Part shown: in pieces, positions 39,270-49,153 of the stretch
How the letters are laid out: every line of letters starts with the position of its first letter
How positions within the stretch are numbered: position 1 is the stretch's first letter
Assembly (NCBI RefSeq): GCF_014042355.1
Contig: NZ_JACEZU010000003.1
Span: 248,001-312,000 of the forward strand
DNA: 64,000 bases
Direction: 5' to 3'
Source of the DNA: Rugamonas apoptosis
GTDB lineage: Bacteria; Pseudomonadota; Gammaproteobacteria; Burkholderiales; Burkholderiaceae_D
Program-made: the position numbers and the translations under genes
Notes under the pieces: generated by a model
Database searches by the model: none
What the model saw: only the letters and a program-made list of their open reading frames with translations
Told to the model about the DNA's origin: nothing

Positions 39270-41446
39270 GTGGCCTGGATGCCCGTTTCGACGACGCTTT
39301 GCTGCTATTCTATAGCGAGGCACGCGACCTGCTGCAGCAAATCGAGGACGCGCTGCTCTGGCTCGAGGAGAGCCCGGGTGACAGCGAGGCCATCAATGCG
39401 CTGTTCCGCGCGGCCCACACCATCAAGGGGACGGCCGGGGTGTTCAACATCGGACCGGTGGTCAGCTTTACCCATCAGGTCGAGAGTGTGCTTGAGCGCG
39501 TGCGCCAGGGCCAGGTGCCGTTCGATGCCACGCTCGGCGCGCTGATGCTCACCTGTTGCGACCAGATCGCGGCCCTGCTGGCCGATGCCGAGCAGGGGGG
39601 CAGCGCGGCGCCGCCGGCCGAGGACCTGCTGGCCCGGCTGGCCGCTTACCTGGAGCAGCAACCGCCGGCGCCGCCGGCCGCCGACCCCAGGATAGGCACT
39701 TGGCACTTGTCGCTGCGCTTTCGCGACGACACCTTCCGCAACGGCTTCGATCCGCTCAGCGTGATCGACTACCTGGCCACCCTGGGCCGCGTCACCATCC
39801 TCGCCACCATCGTCGAACGGCTGCCAGCCTGGGACGCGTTCGACCCCGAAAGCTGCTTTCTGGGCTTTGAGCTGCGCCTTGAGACCGAGGCGATGCGCGC
39901 CGACATCGAGGCCGCGTTTGAATTCCTGACCGACGACTGCGTCGTGCATATCCTCGCCCCGACCCGGCGCGCGGCCGACTTTATCGCCCTGATCGAAGAA
40001 CTGGACCATGAGCAGCGGCTCGGTGAGATCCTGGTCGGTTGCGGCGCGCTCAGCGCGGAAGCATTGGCCGCCGCGCTGGCCCGGCAGCAACAAACTACGC
40101 ACCCCGCGCCCATGCTCGGCGAGATCCTGGTGGACCAGAACCACGTGGCCCCGGAAGTGCTCGACGCCGCCCTCAAGCGCCAGGCCCGCGCGCCCGTCCC
40201 GCAAGGCAGGCCGGACGCCGGCCTGTTCGTCCGGGTCGCCGCCGACAAGCTCGACGACCTGATCAACCTGGTTGGCGAACTGGTCATCTGCGGCGCCAGC
40301 GCGACGCTCCAGGCCCAGGGTTCGCGCAACCCGGACCTGATCGGCACCACCGCTCACCTGGGCCGCCTGGTCGATGAGATCCGCAATGGCGCGCTGGCCC
40401 TGCGCATGGTCAGGATAGGCGAAACCTTCGTGCGCTACCGGCGCGTGGTGCATGACATTTCGACCGAACTGGGCAAGGAAGTGCGGCTGGAAATCGACGG
40501 CGCCGACACCGAGTTGGACAAGTCGGTGGTCGAACGCATCGGCGATCCCCTGATGCACCTGGTGCGCAATGCCCTGGACCATGGCATCGAGCCGGCGGCG
40601 CAACGCGAGGCCAGGGGCAAGAGCGCGGTCGGCACCATCACCCTGGCGGCGCGCCACGACTCGGGCAGCATCGTCATCGAGGTCGGCGACGATGGCCGCG
40701 GCCTGGACGGCGAAGTGCTGCTGGCCAAGGCGCGCGAACGGGGCCAGGTGGCGCCGGGCCAGGTGTTGAGCGAGGCGGAAAAACTGGAGCTGATCTTCGC
40801 GCCCGGCTTTTCGACGGCGGCCGAAGTGACCAATTTGTCCGGACGCGGAGTCGGCATGGATGTGGTGCGCCAGAACATCGAGGCGCTGCGCGGCTCGATC
40901 AAGCTGAGCAGTGTGGTCGGACTCGGCACCCGGGTCGAGATCCGCTTGCCGCTGACGCTGGCCATCATCGATGGTTTCCTGGTCAAGGTCGGCGACGGCG
41001 CCTTTGTCATCCCCCTGCAGGCGGTGACCGAGTGCCTCGACGCGAACGGTACCCGCTTGCAGGGCATGGCGGGCGCGGCCGGCTACATCGACTTGCGCGG
41101 CGATGTGCTGGCGGTGCTCGACCTGCGCGCCGTGTTCGACGTGCCGGGCCCGGCGCCGTCACGCCGGCGTATTGTCGTGGTGCGGACCGGCGGCGGCGCG
41201 ATGGCCGGTCTGATGGTCGATGAACTGCTGGGCGAATACCAGACCGTGATCAAGCCGCTCGGCAAGCTGTTCCGGCAGCTGCGCGGCATCAGCGGTTCGA
41301 CCGTGCTCGGATCGGGTGATGTCGCCCTGATCCTCGACGTGGGGGTGTTGGTCAAGATGACGGCGGGACAGGCACGGGATGGATGGCGTCCGCAGATCGC
41401 GGGCATGGGAACAGGCGCAACTTCACAGGAGATGAGCAATGGGTAA
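39266..41446 (+). CDS. cheA: Chemotaxis histidine kinase CheA
   Basis: The kinase of this signalling array, 726 residues. An N-terminal Hpt domain has the phospho-acceptor His51 in [13 protein letters not shown] middle region (about 150-310) has an unusual part [20 protein letters not shown] in place of a standard P2 domain. Then come the dimerisation domain ([17 protein letters not shown]), the ATP site ([31 protein letters not shown]) and a C-terminal CheW-like domain ([13 protein letters not shown]). No receiver domain is fused. The start overlaps the STAS stop, and the end overlaps the next gene by 8 bases. Confidence 0.95.
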   Translation: MSGLDARFDDALLLFYSEARDLLQQIEDALLWLEESPGDSEAINALFRAAHTIKGTAGVFNIGPVVSFTHQVESVLERVRQGQVPFDATLGALMLTCCDQIAALLADAEQGGSAAPPAEDLLARLAAYLEQQPPAPPAADPRIGTWHLSLRFRDDTFRNGFDPLSVIDYLATLGRVTILATIVERLPAWDAFDPESCFLGFELRLETEAMRADIEAAFEFLTDDCVVHILAPTRRAADFIALIEELDHEQRLGEILVGCGALSAEALAAALARQQQTTHPAPMLGEILVDQNHVAPEVLDAALKRQARAPVPQGRPDAGLFVRVAADKLDDLINLVGELVICGASATLQAQGSRNPDLIGTTAHLGRLVDEIRNGALALRMVRIGETFVRYRRVVHDISTELGKEVRLEIDGADTELDKSVVERIGDPLMHLVRNALDHGIEPAAQREARGKSAVGTITLAARHDSGSIVIEVGDDGRGLDGEVLLAKARERGQVAPGQVLSEAEKLELIFAPGFSTAAEVTNLSGRGVGMDVVRQNIEALRGSIKLSSVVGLGTRVEIRLPLTLAIIDGFLVKVGDGAFVIPLQAVTECLDANGTRLQGMAGAAGYIDLRGDVLAVLDLRAVFDVPGPAPSRRRIVVVRTGGGAMAGLMVDELLGEYQTVIKPLGKLFRQLRGISGSTVLGSGDVALILDVGVLVKMTAGQARDGWRPQIAGMGTGATSQEMSNG

Positions 41447-43874
41447 TCGGCTCGGCATGGCGCAACAAACAGGTTTGGTGATCGCAGCGCTGGTGGCAAT
41501 TGGCCTGCTGTTGCCGTCGATGGCACAGGCGGGGCTGGCATCGCCCCTGCCCCAGTTGTTGTTCGTGGCGGCCGGTGCGCTGCTCGGCTACTGGTTGTGC
41601 GCGGCGGGCCAGGCGCGCGCGCTGGCGTACGCGGGTCAGGCCCGGGCGCTGGCGCGGGGCGAGTTCGACGCTGCCGCGGGCGGCGACGACGCGCTGGGCA
41701 GTGCGCTGGGCGAGCTGGGTAAGCAGTTACGCCAGTTCCACGCGGCCCACACCGAGATGGCCAACAAGCACACGGAAGGCTGGATCGACGAGGGCATCGA
41801 CGCCAGCCGTTTTGGCGGCAGCCTGGCCGAACTGGCGACCGGCATCAACCAGCTGGTGCGCGCGCACATCGCCGTCAAGATGCAGATCGTCGAGCTGGTG
41901 ACGGCCTACGCGGGCGGCGACTTCTCGCGCGCCATTGATCGCCTGCCGGGCAAGAAGGCCGCCATCACCACCGCCATCGACCTGGTGCGTGAGCGCCTGC
42001 AACAGGCGGCCCAGGCGGCTGTCGCCAACGAGATCGTCAAGCAAGCCCTGAGCGCGACCTCGACCTCGGTGATGATCGCCGACGCCGATGGCACCATCAC
42101 CTATATGAACCAGTCGGTCAAGACCCTGCTGCAGGAGGCCGAGAGCGACATCCGCAAGGACTTGCCGCAGTTCAAGGCCGACGACATCATCGGCGGCAGC
42201 TTTGACCGCTTCCACAAGAACGTGGCGCACCAGCGCAACCTGCTCGGCGCGCTGCGCAACACCTACCGTGCCGACATCCAGGTCGGCGGGCGCGCTTTCG
42301 GGCTGGTCGCCACGCCCATGTTCGGCGGCGCCGGCGAGCGCCTGGGCACCGTGGTCGAGTGGAAGGACCGCATGGCCGAACTGCAAGCCGAACAGGTGGC
42401 GCGCGCCAACGCCCGCCTGAAGCAAGCGCTGGACCGCTGCTCGACCTCGGTGATGATCGCCGATGTCGACGGCCAGATCATTTACCTCAACGAGTCGGTG
42501 AGCAAGATGATGGCGGCGGCCGAGGCCGACCTGCGCAAGGACTTGCCGCACTTCCGCGCCCATGACATCCTGGGCAAGAACTTCGACAGCTTCCACAAAA
42601 ACCCGTCGCACCAGCGCAACCTGCTCGGTAGCCTGAACTCGACCTATCGCACCCAGATCAAGGTGGGCGGCCGCACCATGTCGCTGTTGGCCAGCCCCGT
42701 GTCGGACGAACAAGGCGCGCGCCTGGGCACGGTGGTGGAGTGGAATGACCGCACCGCCGAGGTGGCGATCGAGGCCGAGATCGCGGACATCGTGTCCGGC
42801 GCCAGCGAGGGCGACTTCACGCGCCGCATCGACCCGAGCGGCAAGACCGATTTCTTCGGCACCCTGGCCGGCGGCATGAACCGCCTGCTCGACACCAGCG
42901 AGACCGGCTTGAACGAAGTGGTGCGCATGCTCAAGGCGCTGTCCACGGGCGACCTGACCCAGCGTATCACCAACGAGTACCAGGGCACTTTCGGCGTGCT
43001 CAAGCAATACTCCAATTCGACCAGCGAACAGCTGGCCAACATCATCGGCGAGGTGCGCGGCGCCGCCAACGCGCTGACCTCGGCCTCGCAGCAGGTCAGT
43101 TCGACCGCGCAGAGCCTGTCGCAGGCGGCGTCCGAGCAAGCCAGCGGCGTCGAGCGCACCAGCGAGGCCCTCGAGCAGCTGTCCGGCTCGGTGGCCCAGA
43201 ACGCGGAAAACGCCCGCGTCACCGACACCATGGCCGCCAAGTCGGCCACCGACGCGGGCCAGGGGGGCGACGCCGTCAACCGTACGGCCGAAGCGATGAA
43301 GCAGATCGCCGGCAAGATCGGCATCATCGACGACATCGCCGACCAGACCAACTTGCTGGCCCTGAACGCGGCCATCGAGGCGGCCCGCGCCGGCGCCTCC
43401 GGCAAGGGCTTCGCCGTGGTCGCGGCCGAGGTGCGCAAGCTGGCCGAACGCAGCCAGATCGCCTCCAAGGAAATCAGCGAACTGGCCAGCAGCAGCGTGA
43501 GTACGTCCGAACTGGCCGGCAAGCTGCTCGACATGATGATCCCCTCGATCCGCAAGACCTCCGACCTGGTGCAGGAAATCACGGCCGCGTCGGAAGAGCA
43601 GACCTCGGGCCTGGCCCAGATCAGTACGGCCATGGGGCAGTTGAACCAGGCCACCCAGCAGAACGCGGCCGCTTCCGAAGAACTGGCCGCGACGGCCGAG
43701 GAAATGTCGGGCCAGGCCGGCTCCTTGCAGGAATTGATGGCTTACTTCACCGTCGAGACCACAACGGACGAGCATGAAGGCGTGCCGCACAAGGTCGCCA
43801 TCAAGCGGGCGCTGGGCGGTCCGCGCAAGGTGGTCGGGGCCGTGCCCGACGAGAGCTATTTCAAACGCTTCTGA
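41439..43874 (+). CDS. Methyl-accepting chemotaxis protein with two PAS-like repeats
   Basis: An 811-residue receptor. Two N-terminal hydrophobic segments (about 8-25 and 35-55) anchor it, with no sizeable periplasmic domain. Two near-identical PAS-like repeats follow (about 195-310 and 320-440; each with [15 protein letters not shown] and HQRNLLG), then a HAMP-like part ([13 protein letters not shown]) and the signalling domain with the hairpin tip [18 protein letters not shown]. Sensing must be cytosolic or at the membrane. There is no CheR-binding pentapeptide at the end (DESYFKRF). Confidence 0.92.
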   Translation: MGNRLGMAQQTGLVIAALVAIGLLLPSMAQAGLASPLPQLLFVAAGALLGYWLCAAGQARALAYAGQARALARGEFDAAAGGDDALGSALGELGKQLRQFHAAHTEMANKHTEGWIDEGIDASRFGGSLAELATGINQLVRAHIAVKMQIVELVTAYAGGDFSRAIDRLPGKKAAITTAIDLVRERLQQAAQAAVANEIVKQALSATSTSVMIADADGTITYMNQSVKTLLQEAESDIRKDLPQFKADDIIGGSFDRFHKNVAHQRNLLGALRNTYRADIQVGGRAFGLVATPMFGGAGERLGTVVEWKDRMAELQAEQVARANARLKQALDRCSTSVMIADVDGQIIYLNESVSKMMAAAEADLRKDLPHFRAHDILGKNFDSFHKNPSHQRNLLGSLNSTYRTQIKVGGRTMSLLASPVSDEQGARLGTVVEWNDRTAEVAIEAEIADIVSGASEGDFTRRIDPSGKTDFFGTLAGGMNRLLDTSETGLNEVVRMLKALSTGDLTQRITNEYQGTFGVLKQYSNSTSEQLANIIGEVRGAANALTSASQQVSSTAQSLSQAASEQASGVERTSEALEQLSGSVAQNAENARVTDTMAAKSATDAGQGGDAVNRTAEAMKQIAGKIGIIDDIADQTNLLALNAAIEAARAGASGKGFAVVAAEVRKLAERSQIASKEISELASSSVSTSELAGKLLDMMIPSIRKTSDLVQEITAASEEQTSGLAQISTAMGQLNQATQQNAAASEELAATAEEMSGQAGSLQELMAYFTVETTTDEHEGVPHKVAIKRALGGPRKVVGAVPDESYFKRF

Positions 43875-43883
43875 GGAGGACGC

Positions 43884-44405
43884 ATGCAAGCCGATCTGAC
43901 GCATGGCGGGCGCGGTGCCGACGAGGAGGATGCCGAAAGCCACCAGTTCCTGACCTTTTCGCTGGCCCAGGATTGCTTTGCGCTGGGCATCGCCAACATC
44001 CGCGAGATCATCCGCAACGCCAGCCTGGCCAACGTGCCCCTGATGCCGCAGCACATCAGGGGCGTGCTGAACCTGCGCGGGGCGGTGGTGCCGGTGATCG
44101 ACCTGGCCGTGCTGTTCGAGCGGGCCCCGATCGCGATCAACAAGCGCACCTCGATCATCGTCATCGAAATCGTCGATGCGGGTGAACCGATGGAGATCGG
44201 GATCATGGTCGAAGCGGTGGCCGCCGTGATCGATATCGCGCCCGAGCGGATCGAGGCGGCGCCCAGTTTCGGCACCCCGGTGCGGGCCGAATTCATCGAT
44301 GGCATCGGCAAGCTCGATGATGGCTTCGTGATCATCCTGAACGCCCAGGCCACGTTTTCACTGAGCAGGATGGCGCCGGCCGAAGACACGGCCGGGGTGG
44401 CTTGA
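43884..44405 (+). CDS. cheW: Chemotaxis coupling protein CheW
   Basis: Couples the receptor to CheA. A 173-residue CheW domain: FLTFSLAQDCFALGIANIRE, LANVPLMPQHIRGVLNLRGA, VVPVIDLAVLF, and VEAVAAVIDI. A GAGGAGG ribosome site lies before ATG 43884. About 20 acidic extra residues at the N-terminus. Confidence 0.95.
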   Translation: MQADLTHGGRGADEEDAESHQFLTFSLAQDCFALGIANIREIIRNASLANVPLMPQHIRGVLNLRGAVVPVIDLAVLFERAPIAINKRTSIIVIEIVDAGEPMEIGIMVEAVAAVIDIAPERIEAAPSFGTPVRAEFIDGIGKLDDGFVIILNAQATFSLSRMAPAEDTAGVA

Positions 44406-44409
44406 TGCT

Positions 44410-45231
44410 ATGGAGCTGCACGGCATTTCCGACTATGAGTTTGTGTCGATCCGGGACTGGTTGTTCAAACAGACCGGCATCAGCCTGACGCCAGCCAAGA
44501 AGACCCTGGTCTGCAGCCGCCTGCACAAGCGGCTGCGGGCGCTCAGCCTGTCTTCCTACGGCGATTATTTCTCGCTGCTCAGTTCCAACCGCGACCAGGA
44601 TGAAGCGCAGACGGCGATCGATTTGTTGACTACCAATGAAACCTATTTCTTTCGCGAAGCCGAGCATTTCCAGCTGCTCGGTGAGCTGGCCCAGAAGGCG
44701 CGCCGCGACCAGCCGTTCCGGGTCTGGAGCGCGGCCTGTTCCAGCGGCGAAGAAGTGTATACGATCGCCATGACGCTGGCCGAACACGAGCGCAGAGGGG
44801 CCGGTCCGGCCTGGGAGGTGCGTGGCTCGGACGTGAGCGCCCGCGTGCTCGACATGGCGCGCTCGGCCCATTATCCGATGGACCGCGCCACCGACATCCC
44901 GCCCGCGCTGCTCAAACGCTACTGCCTGAGCGGAACCGGACCGTACCATGACACGCTGCTCGTCGAGCGCAGCCTGCGCGAGAAGATCGAATTTGCCCAG
45001 ATCAACCTGATCGAGCCGCTGCCGGAGCTGGTGCCGTTCGATGCGATCTTCCTGCGCAATGTGCTGATCTACTTCGACCCGCCCGTCAAGCGCAAGGTGG
45101 TGGGCCAGCTGCTGTCGCGGCTGACCGGCGATGGCGTGCTGTTCGTCAGCATGGCCGAATCGCTGCACGGCCTGTTCGACAAACTGGTGAGCGTCGCCCC
45201 CGGCGCCTACCGCTTCGACCGACGCCGATGA
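44410..45231 (+). CDS. cheR: Chemotaxis protein methyltransferase CheR
   Basis: Adds methyl groups to receptor glutamates using S-adenosylmethionine. The 273-residue protein has an N-terminal helical domain, TTNETYFFREAEHF, the SAM site VWSAACSSGEEVYTIAM, DVSARVLDMAR and FDAIFLRNVLIYF. ATG 44410 is five bases after the cheW stop; its own stop overlaps cheD by 4 bases. Confidence 0.95.
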   Translation: MELHGISDYEFVSIRDWLFKQTGISLTPAKKTLVCSRLHKRLRALSLSSYGDYFSLLSSNRDQDEAQTAIDLLTTNETYFFREAEHFQLLGELAQKARRDQPFRVWSAACSSGEEVYTIAMTLAEHERRGAGPAWEVRGSDVSARVLDMARSAHYPMDRATDIPPALLKRYCLSGTGPYHDTLLVERSLREKIEFAQINLIEPLPELVPFDAIFLRNVLIYFDPPVKRKVVGQLLSRLTGDGVLFVSMAESLHGLFDKLVSVAPGAYRFDRRR

Positions 45232-45728
45232 AACACGATTATGTCCATGAATTGGCCGCGCGCGAGATCCTGCTCCATCCGGGCGATCTGGGCAGTGGCG
45301 AAGCGGGCCAGGTGTTCGGTACCGTGCTCGGTTCCTGCGTGGCCATCACGCTGTGGCACCCGCAGCGGCAGTTCGGCTGCATCTGCCACTTCCTGCTGCC
45401 GATGCAGCCCGCCTCGGGCGGCGACGGGCGCTATGCGCCGACCGCCTTCGCCATGATGCAGCGCGAGCTGGCGGCGCGCCAGGTGCCGCTGCGGCAGTGC
45501 GTCGCCAAAGTGTTCGGCGGCGGACGCATGTTTGACCAATCGCCGGTGCTCGACATTGGCGCGCGCAATGTCGCGGCGGCCCGCGCGCTGCTGGCGCAGG
45601 CCGGCCTCGTGCCGGCGGCCACGCATGTGGGCGGTGGTTACCGGCACCTGTATTTCGACGTGGACAGCGGCGATGTGTGGGTCAAGGGCGATGGCAACGG
45701 CGACGATGAGGGGGACAGCTTCCTGTGA
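45228..45728 (+). CDS. cheD: Chemoreceptor glutamine deamidase CheD
   Basis: Deamidates receptor glutamines. A 166-residue protein with the catalytic Cys in [11 protein letters not shown], His in CICHFLLP, and Thr-region [18 protein letters not shown] near the end; KVFGGGRMF is typical. Overlaps cheR and cheB by 4 bases each. Confidence 0.93.
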   Translation: MKHDYVHELAAREILLHPGDLGSGEAGQVFGTVLGSCVAITLWHPQRQFGCICHFLLPMQPASGGDGRYAPTAFAMMQRELAARQVPLRQCVAKVFGGGRMFDQSPVLDIGARNVAAARALLAQAGLVPAATHVGGGYRHLYFDVDSGDVWVKGDGNGDDEGDSFL

Positions 45729-46768
45729 GCGCACCGATCAAGGTCTTGATCGTCGACGACTCGGCCGTGGTGCGCCAGGTGCTGTCGGTCATGCTGGGCG
45801 CCGACCCGGCGCTGCAGGTGATCGGTGTCGCGCCCGACCCCATCGTCGCCTGGGACCGGATGGCCAACGACTGGCCGGACGTGATCGTGCTCGACATTGA
45901 AATGCCGCGCATGGATGGCCTGACCTTCCTGCGCAAGATCATGGCCGAGCGCCCGACCCGGGTGCTGATCTGCTCCACCCTGGCCGGGCAAGGCGCCGAA
46001 GTGACGATGCAAGCCCTGGCGGCCGGCGCCATCGGCTATGTGACCAAGCCCACGCTGGGCTTGAAGGACTTCCTGTCCGCCTCGGCCCAGGAGATGATCA
46101 AGACCATCAAACAGGCGGCCCGGGCCACGCCGCGCCGTATTGCGGCCGCCGCCGCGCAGGCCGTTGCCGCCTCGCCGGTGCCGCTCGCCGCGCGCTCCGA
46201 CAAGGTGATCGCGATCGGCACCTCGACCGGCGGCACCCAGGCGCTCGAGGCCTTGCTCACAAGCCTGCCGCGCTCCACACCCGGGATCGTGATCGTCCAG
46301 CACATGCCGGAAAAATTTACCGCCATGTTCGCCCAGCGGTTGAACGGCCTGTGCGGTATGGAGGTCCGCGAAGCGCGCCACGGCGACCGGGTGCTGCTGG
46401 GACGGGTGCTGATCGCACCGGGCGGCAAGCACATGCGCCTGGCCAGCGACGGCGCCTACTACACGGTCGAGGTGCTCGACGGCCCGCCCGTCAACTGCCA
46501 CAAGCCCTCGGTGGACGTGCTGTTCAAGTCCGTGGCCCAGGTGGCACGCGATGCGGCGCTGGGCATCATCCTGACCGGCATGGGCGATGACGGCGCGCGC
46601 GGCCTGCGCGACATGCACCGGATGGGCGCGCGTACCCTGGCCCAGGACGAAGCCACCTGCGTGGTGTATGGCATGCCCAAGGAGGCGGTCAAGCTGGGCG
46701 CGGTCGACCGCGAGTTGCCGCTCGAACAGATCGGCCCGGAACTGCTGCGCTATTGCGGGAACGCCTAG
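45725..46768 (+). CDS. cheB: Chemotaxis glutamate methylesterase CheB
   Basis: Removes receptor methyl groups and deamidates glutamines. It has 347 residues from GTG 45725. The receiver domain has VDDSAVVRQ, phospho-acceptor Asp57 in [11 protein letters not shown] and Lys in VTKP. The esterase domain has the triad Ser in GTSTGG, His in VQHMPEKFT and Asp in [10 protein letters not shown]. It is the only receiver domain in this operon. It ends the operon. Confidence 0.95.
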   Translation: MSAPIKVLIVDDSAVVRQVLSVMLGADPALQVIGVAPDPIVAWDRMANDWPDVIVLDIEMPRMDGLTFLRKIMAERPTRVLICSTLAGQGAEVTMQALAAGAIGYVTKPTLGLKDFLSASAQEMIKTIKQAARATPRRIAAAAAQAVAASPVPLAARSDKVIAIGTSTGGTQALEALLTSLPRSTPGIVIVQHMPEKFTAMFAQRLNGLCGMEVREARHGDRVLLGRVLIAPGGKHMRLASDGAYYTVEVLDGPPVNCHKPSVDVLFKSVAQVARDAALGIILTGMGDDGARGLRDMHRMGARTLAQDEATCVVYGMPKEAVKLGAVDRELPLEQIGPELLRYCGNA

Positions 46769-46837
46769 CGCCGGTTGGCTGGCCATACGGTATGTTGTTG
46801 GCGACAAACAAGTATTTCCTGTATTACTATAGTGCCC

Positions 46838-47755
46838 ATGGACATCAATCTGGCACGTACTTTTCTGCAAGTGGCCGCCAACGGCAGTTTTATCGAGACG
46901 GCGCAGCGCATGCATTTGACCCAAACGGCCGTCAGCGCCCGCATCCGCACGCTGGAGGAGCAACTGGGTCAGCGCCTGTTCGTGCGCAACAAGGCCGGCG
47001 CCCGGCTGACCGCGGCGGGTGAGCAATTCATGAGCCACGCCCATGCGCTGGTGCAAGTGTGGGAGCGGGCCCGGCGCCAGATCGCTTTGCCGGCCGGCAG
47101 GGCAGTGGGGATCAGCGTGGGCACGGAACTGAGCTTGTGGCATCCCTTCCTGGCCGACTGGCTGGTCTGGATGAACCGCAACCATCCGGAAGTGTCGATC
47201 CGCTCCGAAGTGGCCATGGCCGGGCGCCTGCTGGACCGGGTGCAGGATGGTTCGCTCGACATCGCCGTGCTGTACAACCCGCGCCCCCGCGCCGGCCTCG
47301 TGTCGGAGCTGCTGCTGGAAGAAAAGCTGATCATGGTCACCACGGCAGCGGATGGCGCGGTTGATCCCGAGCGCTACATCTACGTTGACTGGGGGCCGCA
47401 GTTCTCCATCAACCATGAGGCGGCCCACCCGGAATTGAGCATGCCGCCCATGTCGATCTCGCTGGGGCCGTTGGCCATGACGTATATGCTGAGCGTGGGT
47501 GGGGCAGGGTATTTCCGTGCCAGTACGGCGCAGCAGTTCATCGCCGATGGCCGCCTGCGCCGGGTCCAGGACACGCCGGAGTTCTCCCACTCGGCCTATG
47601 TCGTGTACGCCACCCAGCGGGGCAGCGCCACGCTCGACCGGGTGCGCCAGGCAATGCGCACCGTGGCCGAGAGCACGGATCGCTCCAGTCTCCAGCACAG
47701 CATCGCCGCGCGCCCGGCGTCGCTCCCTTCCGGCGACACCCTGGACGACGCCTGA
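46838..47755 (+). CDS. LysR-family transcriptional regulator
   Basis: A 305-residue regulator from ATG 46838. The winged HTH is MDINLARTFLQVAANGSFIE followed by TAQRMHLTQTAVSARIRTLE and LGQRLFVRNKAGARLTAAGE. The ligand-binding domain follows. A codirectional gene starts 180 bases later; there is no divergent target gene, so its target is unknown. Confidence 0.88.
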   Translation: MDINLARTFLQVAANGSFIETAQRMHLTQTAVSARIRTLEEQLGQRLFVRNKAGARLTAAGEQFMSHAHALVQVWERARRQIALPAGRAVGISVGTELSLWHPFLADWLVWMNRNHPEVSIRSEVAMAGRLLDRVQDGSLDIAVLYNPRPRAGLVSELLLEEKLIMVTTAADGAVDPERYIYVDWGPQFSINHEAAHPELSMPPMSISLGPLAMTYMLSVGGAGYFRASTAQQFIADGRLRRVQDTPEFSHSAYVVYATQRGSATLDRVRQAMRTVAESTDRSSLQHSIAARPASLPSGDTLDDA

Positions 47756-47935
47756 GCAGGGCCGCCCGCGCCAGGCGGGCCGGTGGCACCCGGCGCCGGC
47801 AATTTCAAACACATTTTTTTGCTATGAATTGCCAGAATTTTTCATTGGCCATGCCACAGCGCGGGATGCGACACTGGTTCCTCCTGTTCTGGCTGGTTCG
47901 TGATGCGGCCAGTGTGCTCACGTAAAGGTCTTGCT

Positions 47936-49072
47936 GTGTCCCTGGTTAGAAATTGCTTACGCCGATTTGCCCCCGCCGCCATCCATCTCAACAACAAGGA
48001 ACGCCTGCGCAGCTGTCTCGGCGCGCTGATCGGCATCGCCCTGACGGCCGGCCTGACCCGGCTGGCCGTCGGTTCCAACAGCAGCCTGCCCTTGCTGCTG
48101 GCCCCCATGGGCGCCTCGGCCGTGCTGCTGTTCGCCGTGCCGGCCAGCCCGCTGTCCCAGCCCTGGTCCATCATTGGCGGCAATCTGGTATCGGCGCTGG
48201 TGGGCGTGGCGTGCGTGCGCGCGGTCGGCGATTCCATGGTCGCGGCCACGATGGCCGTGCCGCTCGCGATCGCGGCCATGTTTTACCTGCGCTGCGTGCA
48301 TCCGCCATCGGGCGCCGTCGCGCTCACGGCGGTGCTGGGCGGGACCACCGTCCATGGCTTGGGCTATGGTTTCGTGCTGGCGCCGGTCGGCCTCAATACC
48401 GTGGCCTTGCTGGCCAGTGCCCTGGTGTATCACCGCCTGACTGGCCACCGCTATCCCCATCGGGCCGCCGCCAGCGCGGCGCCGGCGCGCCGCACCGGCT
48501 TCACGCGGGCCGACCTGGAGGAAGCCTTGGCGCAGCACGGCGAGATGCTCGACGTGGAGGCGGAGGACTTGCAGGCGCTGTTCAGCGAAGTGGAGATCCG
48601 CGCCTATCGCCGCCACATGGAAAACCTGTTCTGCGCCGACGTCATGTCGGCGGCGGTGCGCACGGTGCGGCCGGATATGACGGCCGACGCGGCCTGGAAC
48701 CTGTTGCGCGAACACCAGATCAAGGCGCTGCCCGTCGTCGACGATGCGCAGCGCGTGATCGGCATCGTCACCCAGATGGACTTCGTGGTGCATGCCCACG
48801 CCCAAGTCCAGGCCAATGCCGGCGCCGAGTTGCCGGGCACGGTGCGGCTGCGGCCCCGCGTGCTGGTGCGCGATATCATGAGCGGCGAGGTCAAGACGGC
48901 CCGGCTGCTGCAACCGATTTCCGAACTGGTGCCCATGTTCGCCAGCTATGGACACCACCACCTGCCCGTGGTCGACACGGCCAACCGGCTGCGGGGCATG
49001 GTCACCCAGGCCAACCTGGTGGCCGGCCTGTATCAGAAATCGCTGGACCAGATAACCGCCCGCGCCGCTTAG
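47936..49072 (+). CDS. HPP-family membrane protein with two CBS domains
   Basis: The protein is 378 residues from GTG 47936 (AAAGG eight bases upstream); an ATG at 47903 lacks a site. N-terminal part: four or five membrane helices of the HPP family, with the naming motif in CVHPPSGAVALTAVLGG and LLLAPMGASAVLLFA. C-terminal part: two CBS domains (ADVMSAAVRTVRPDMTADAA, DIMSGEVKTARLLQPISELV), which typically bind adenosine nucleotides. Some HPP proteins are linked to nitrite transport; no such context is present here. Confidence 0.85.
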   Translation: MSLVRNCLRRFAPAAIHLNNKERLRSCLGALIGIALTAGLTRLAVGSNSSLPLLLAPMGASAVLLFAVPASPLSQPWSIIGGNLVSALVGVACVRAVGDSMVAATMAVPLAIAAMFYLRCVHPPSGAVALTAVLGGTTVHGLGYGFVLAPVGLNTVALLASALVYHRLTGHRYPHRAAASAAPARRTGFTRADLEEALAQHGEMLDVEAEDLQALFSEVEIRAYRRHMENLFCADVMSAAVRTVRPDMTADAAWNLLREHQIKALPVVDDAQRVIGIVTQMDFVVHAHAQVQANAGAELPGTVRLRPRVLVRDIMSGEVKTARLLQPISELVPMFASYGHHHLPVVDTANRLRGMVTQANLVAGLYQKSLDQITARAA

Positions 49073-49153
49073 TCAGAGTGAGTTTTCGCCGCCGGGCTGG
49101 TACAGTGTGGGATACCGCGCGGCGGTGTTCTGGGTCTGGATAAGGGTAGGCAG

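Noticed and set aside
41727..44054. A 775-codon minus-strand frame opposite the chemoreceptor gene
   Set aside because: Shadow of the receptor gene; the composition (His, Gly, Val, Leu) reflects the reversed codons.
49073..49153. LexA (SOS) box before polB
   Set aside because: CTGGTACAG appears, but the CTGT-N8-ACAG spacing is not met.
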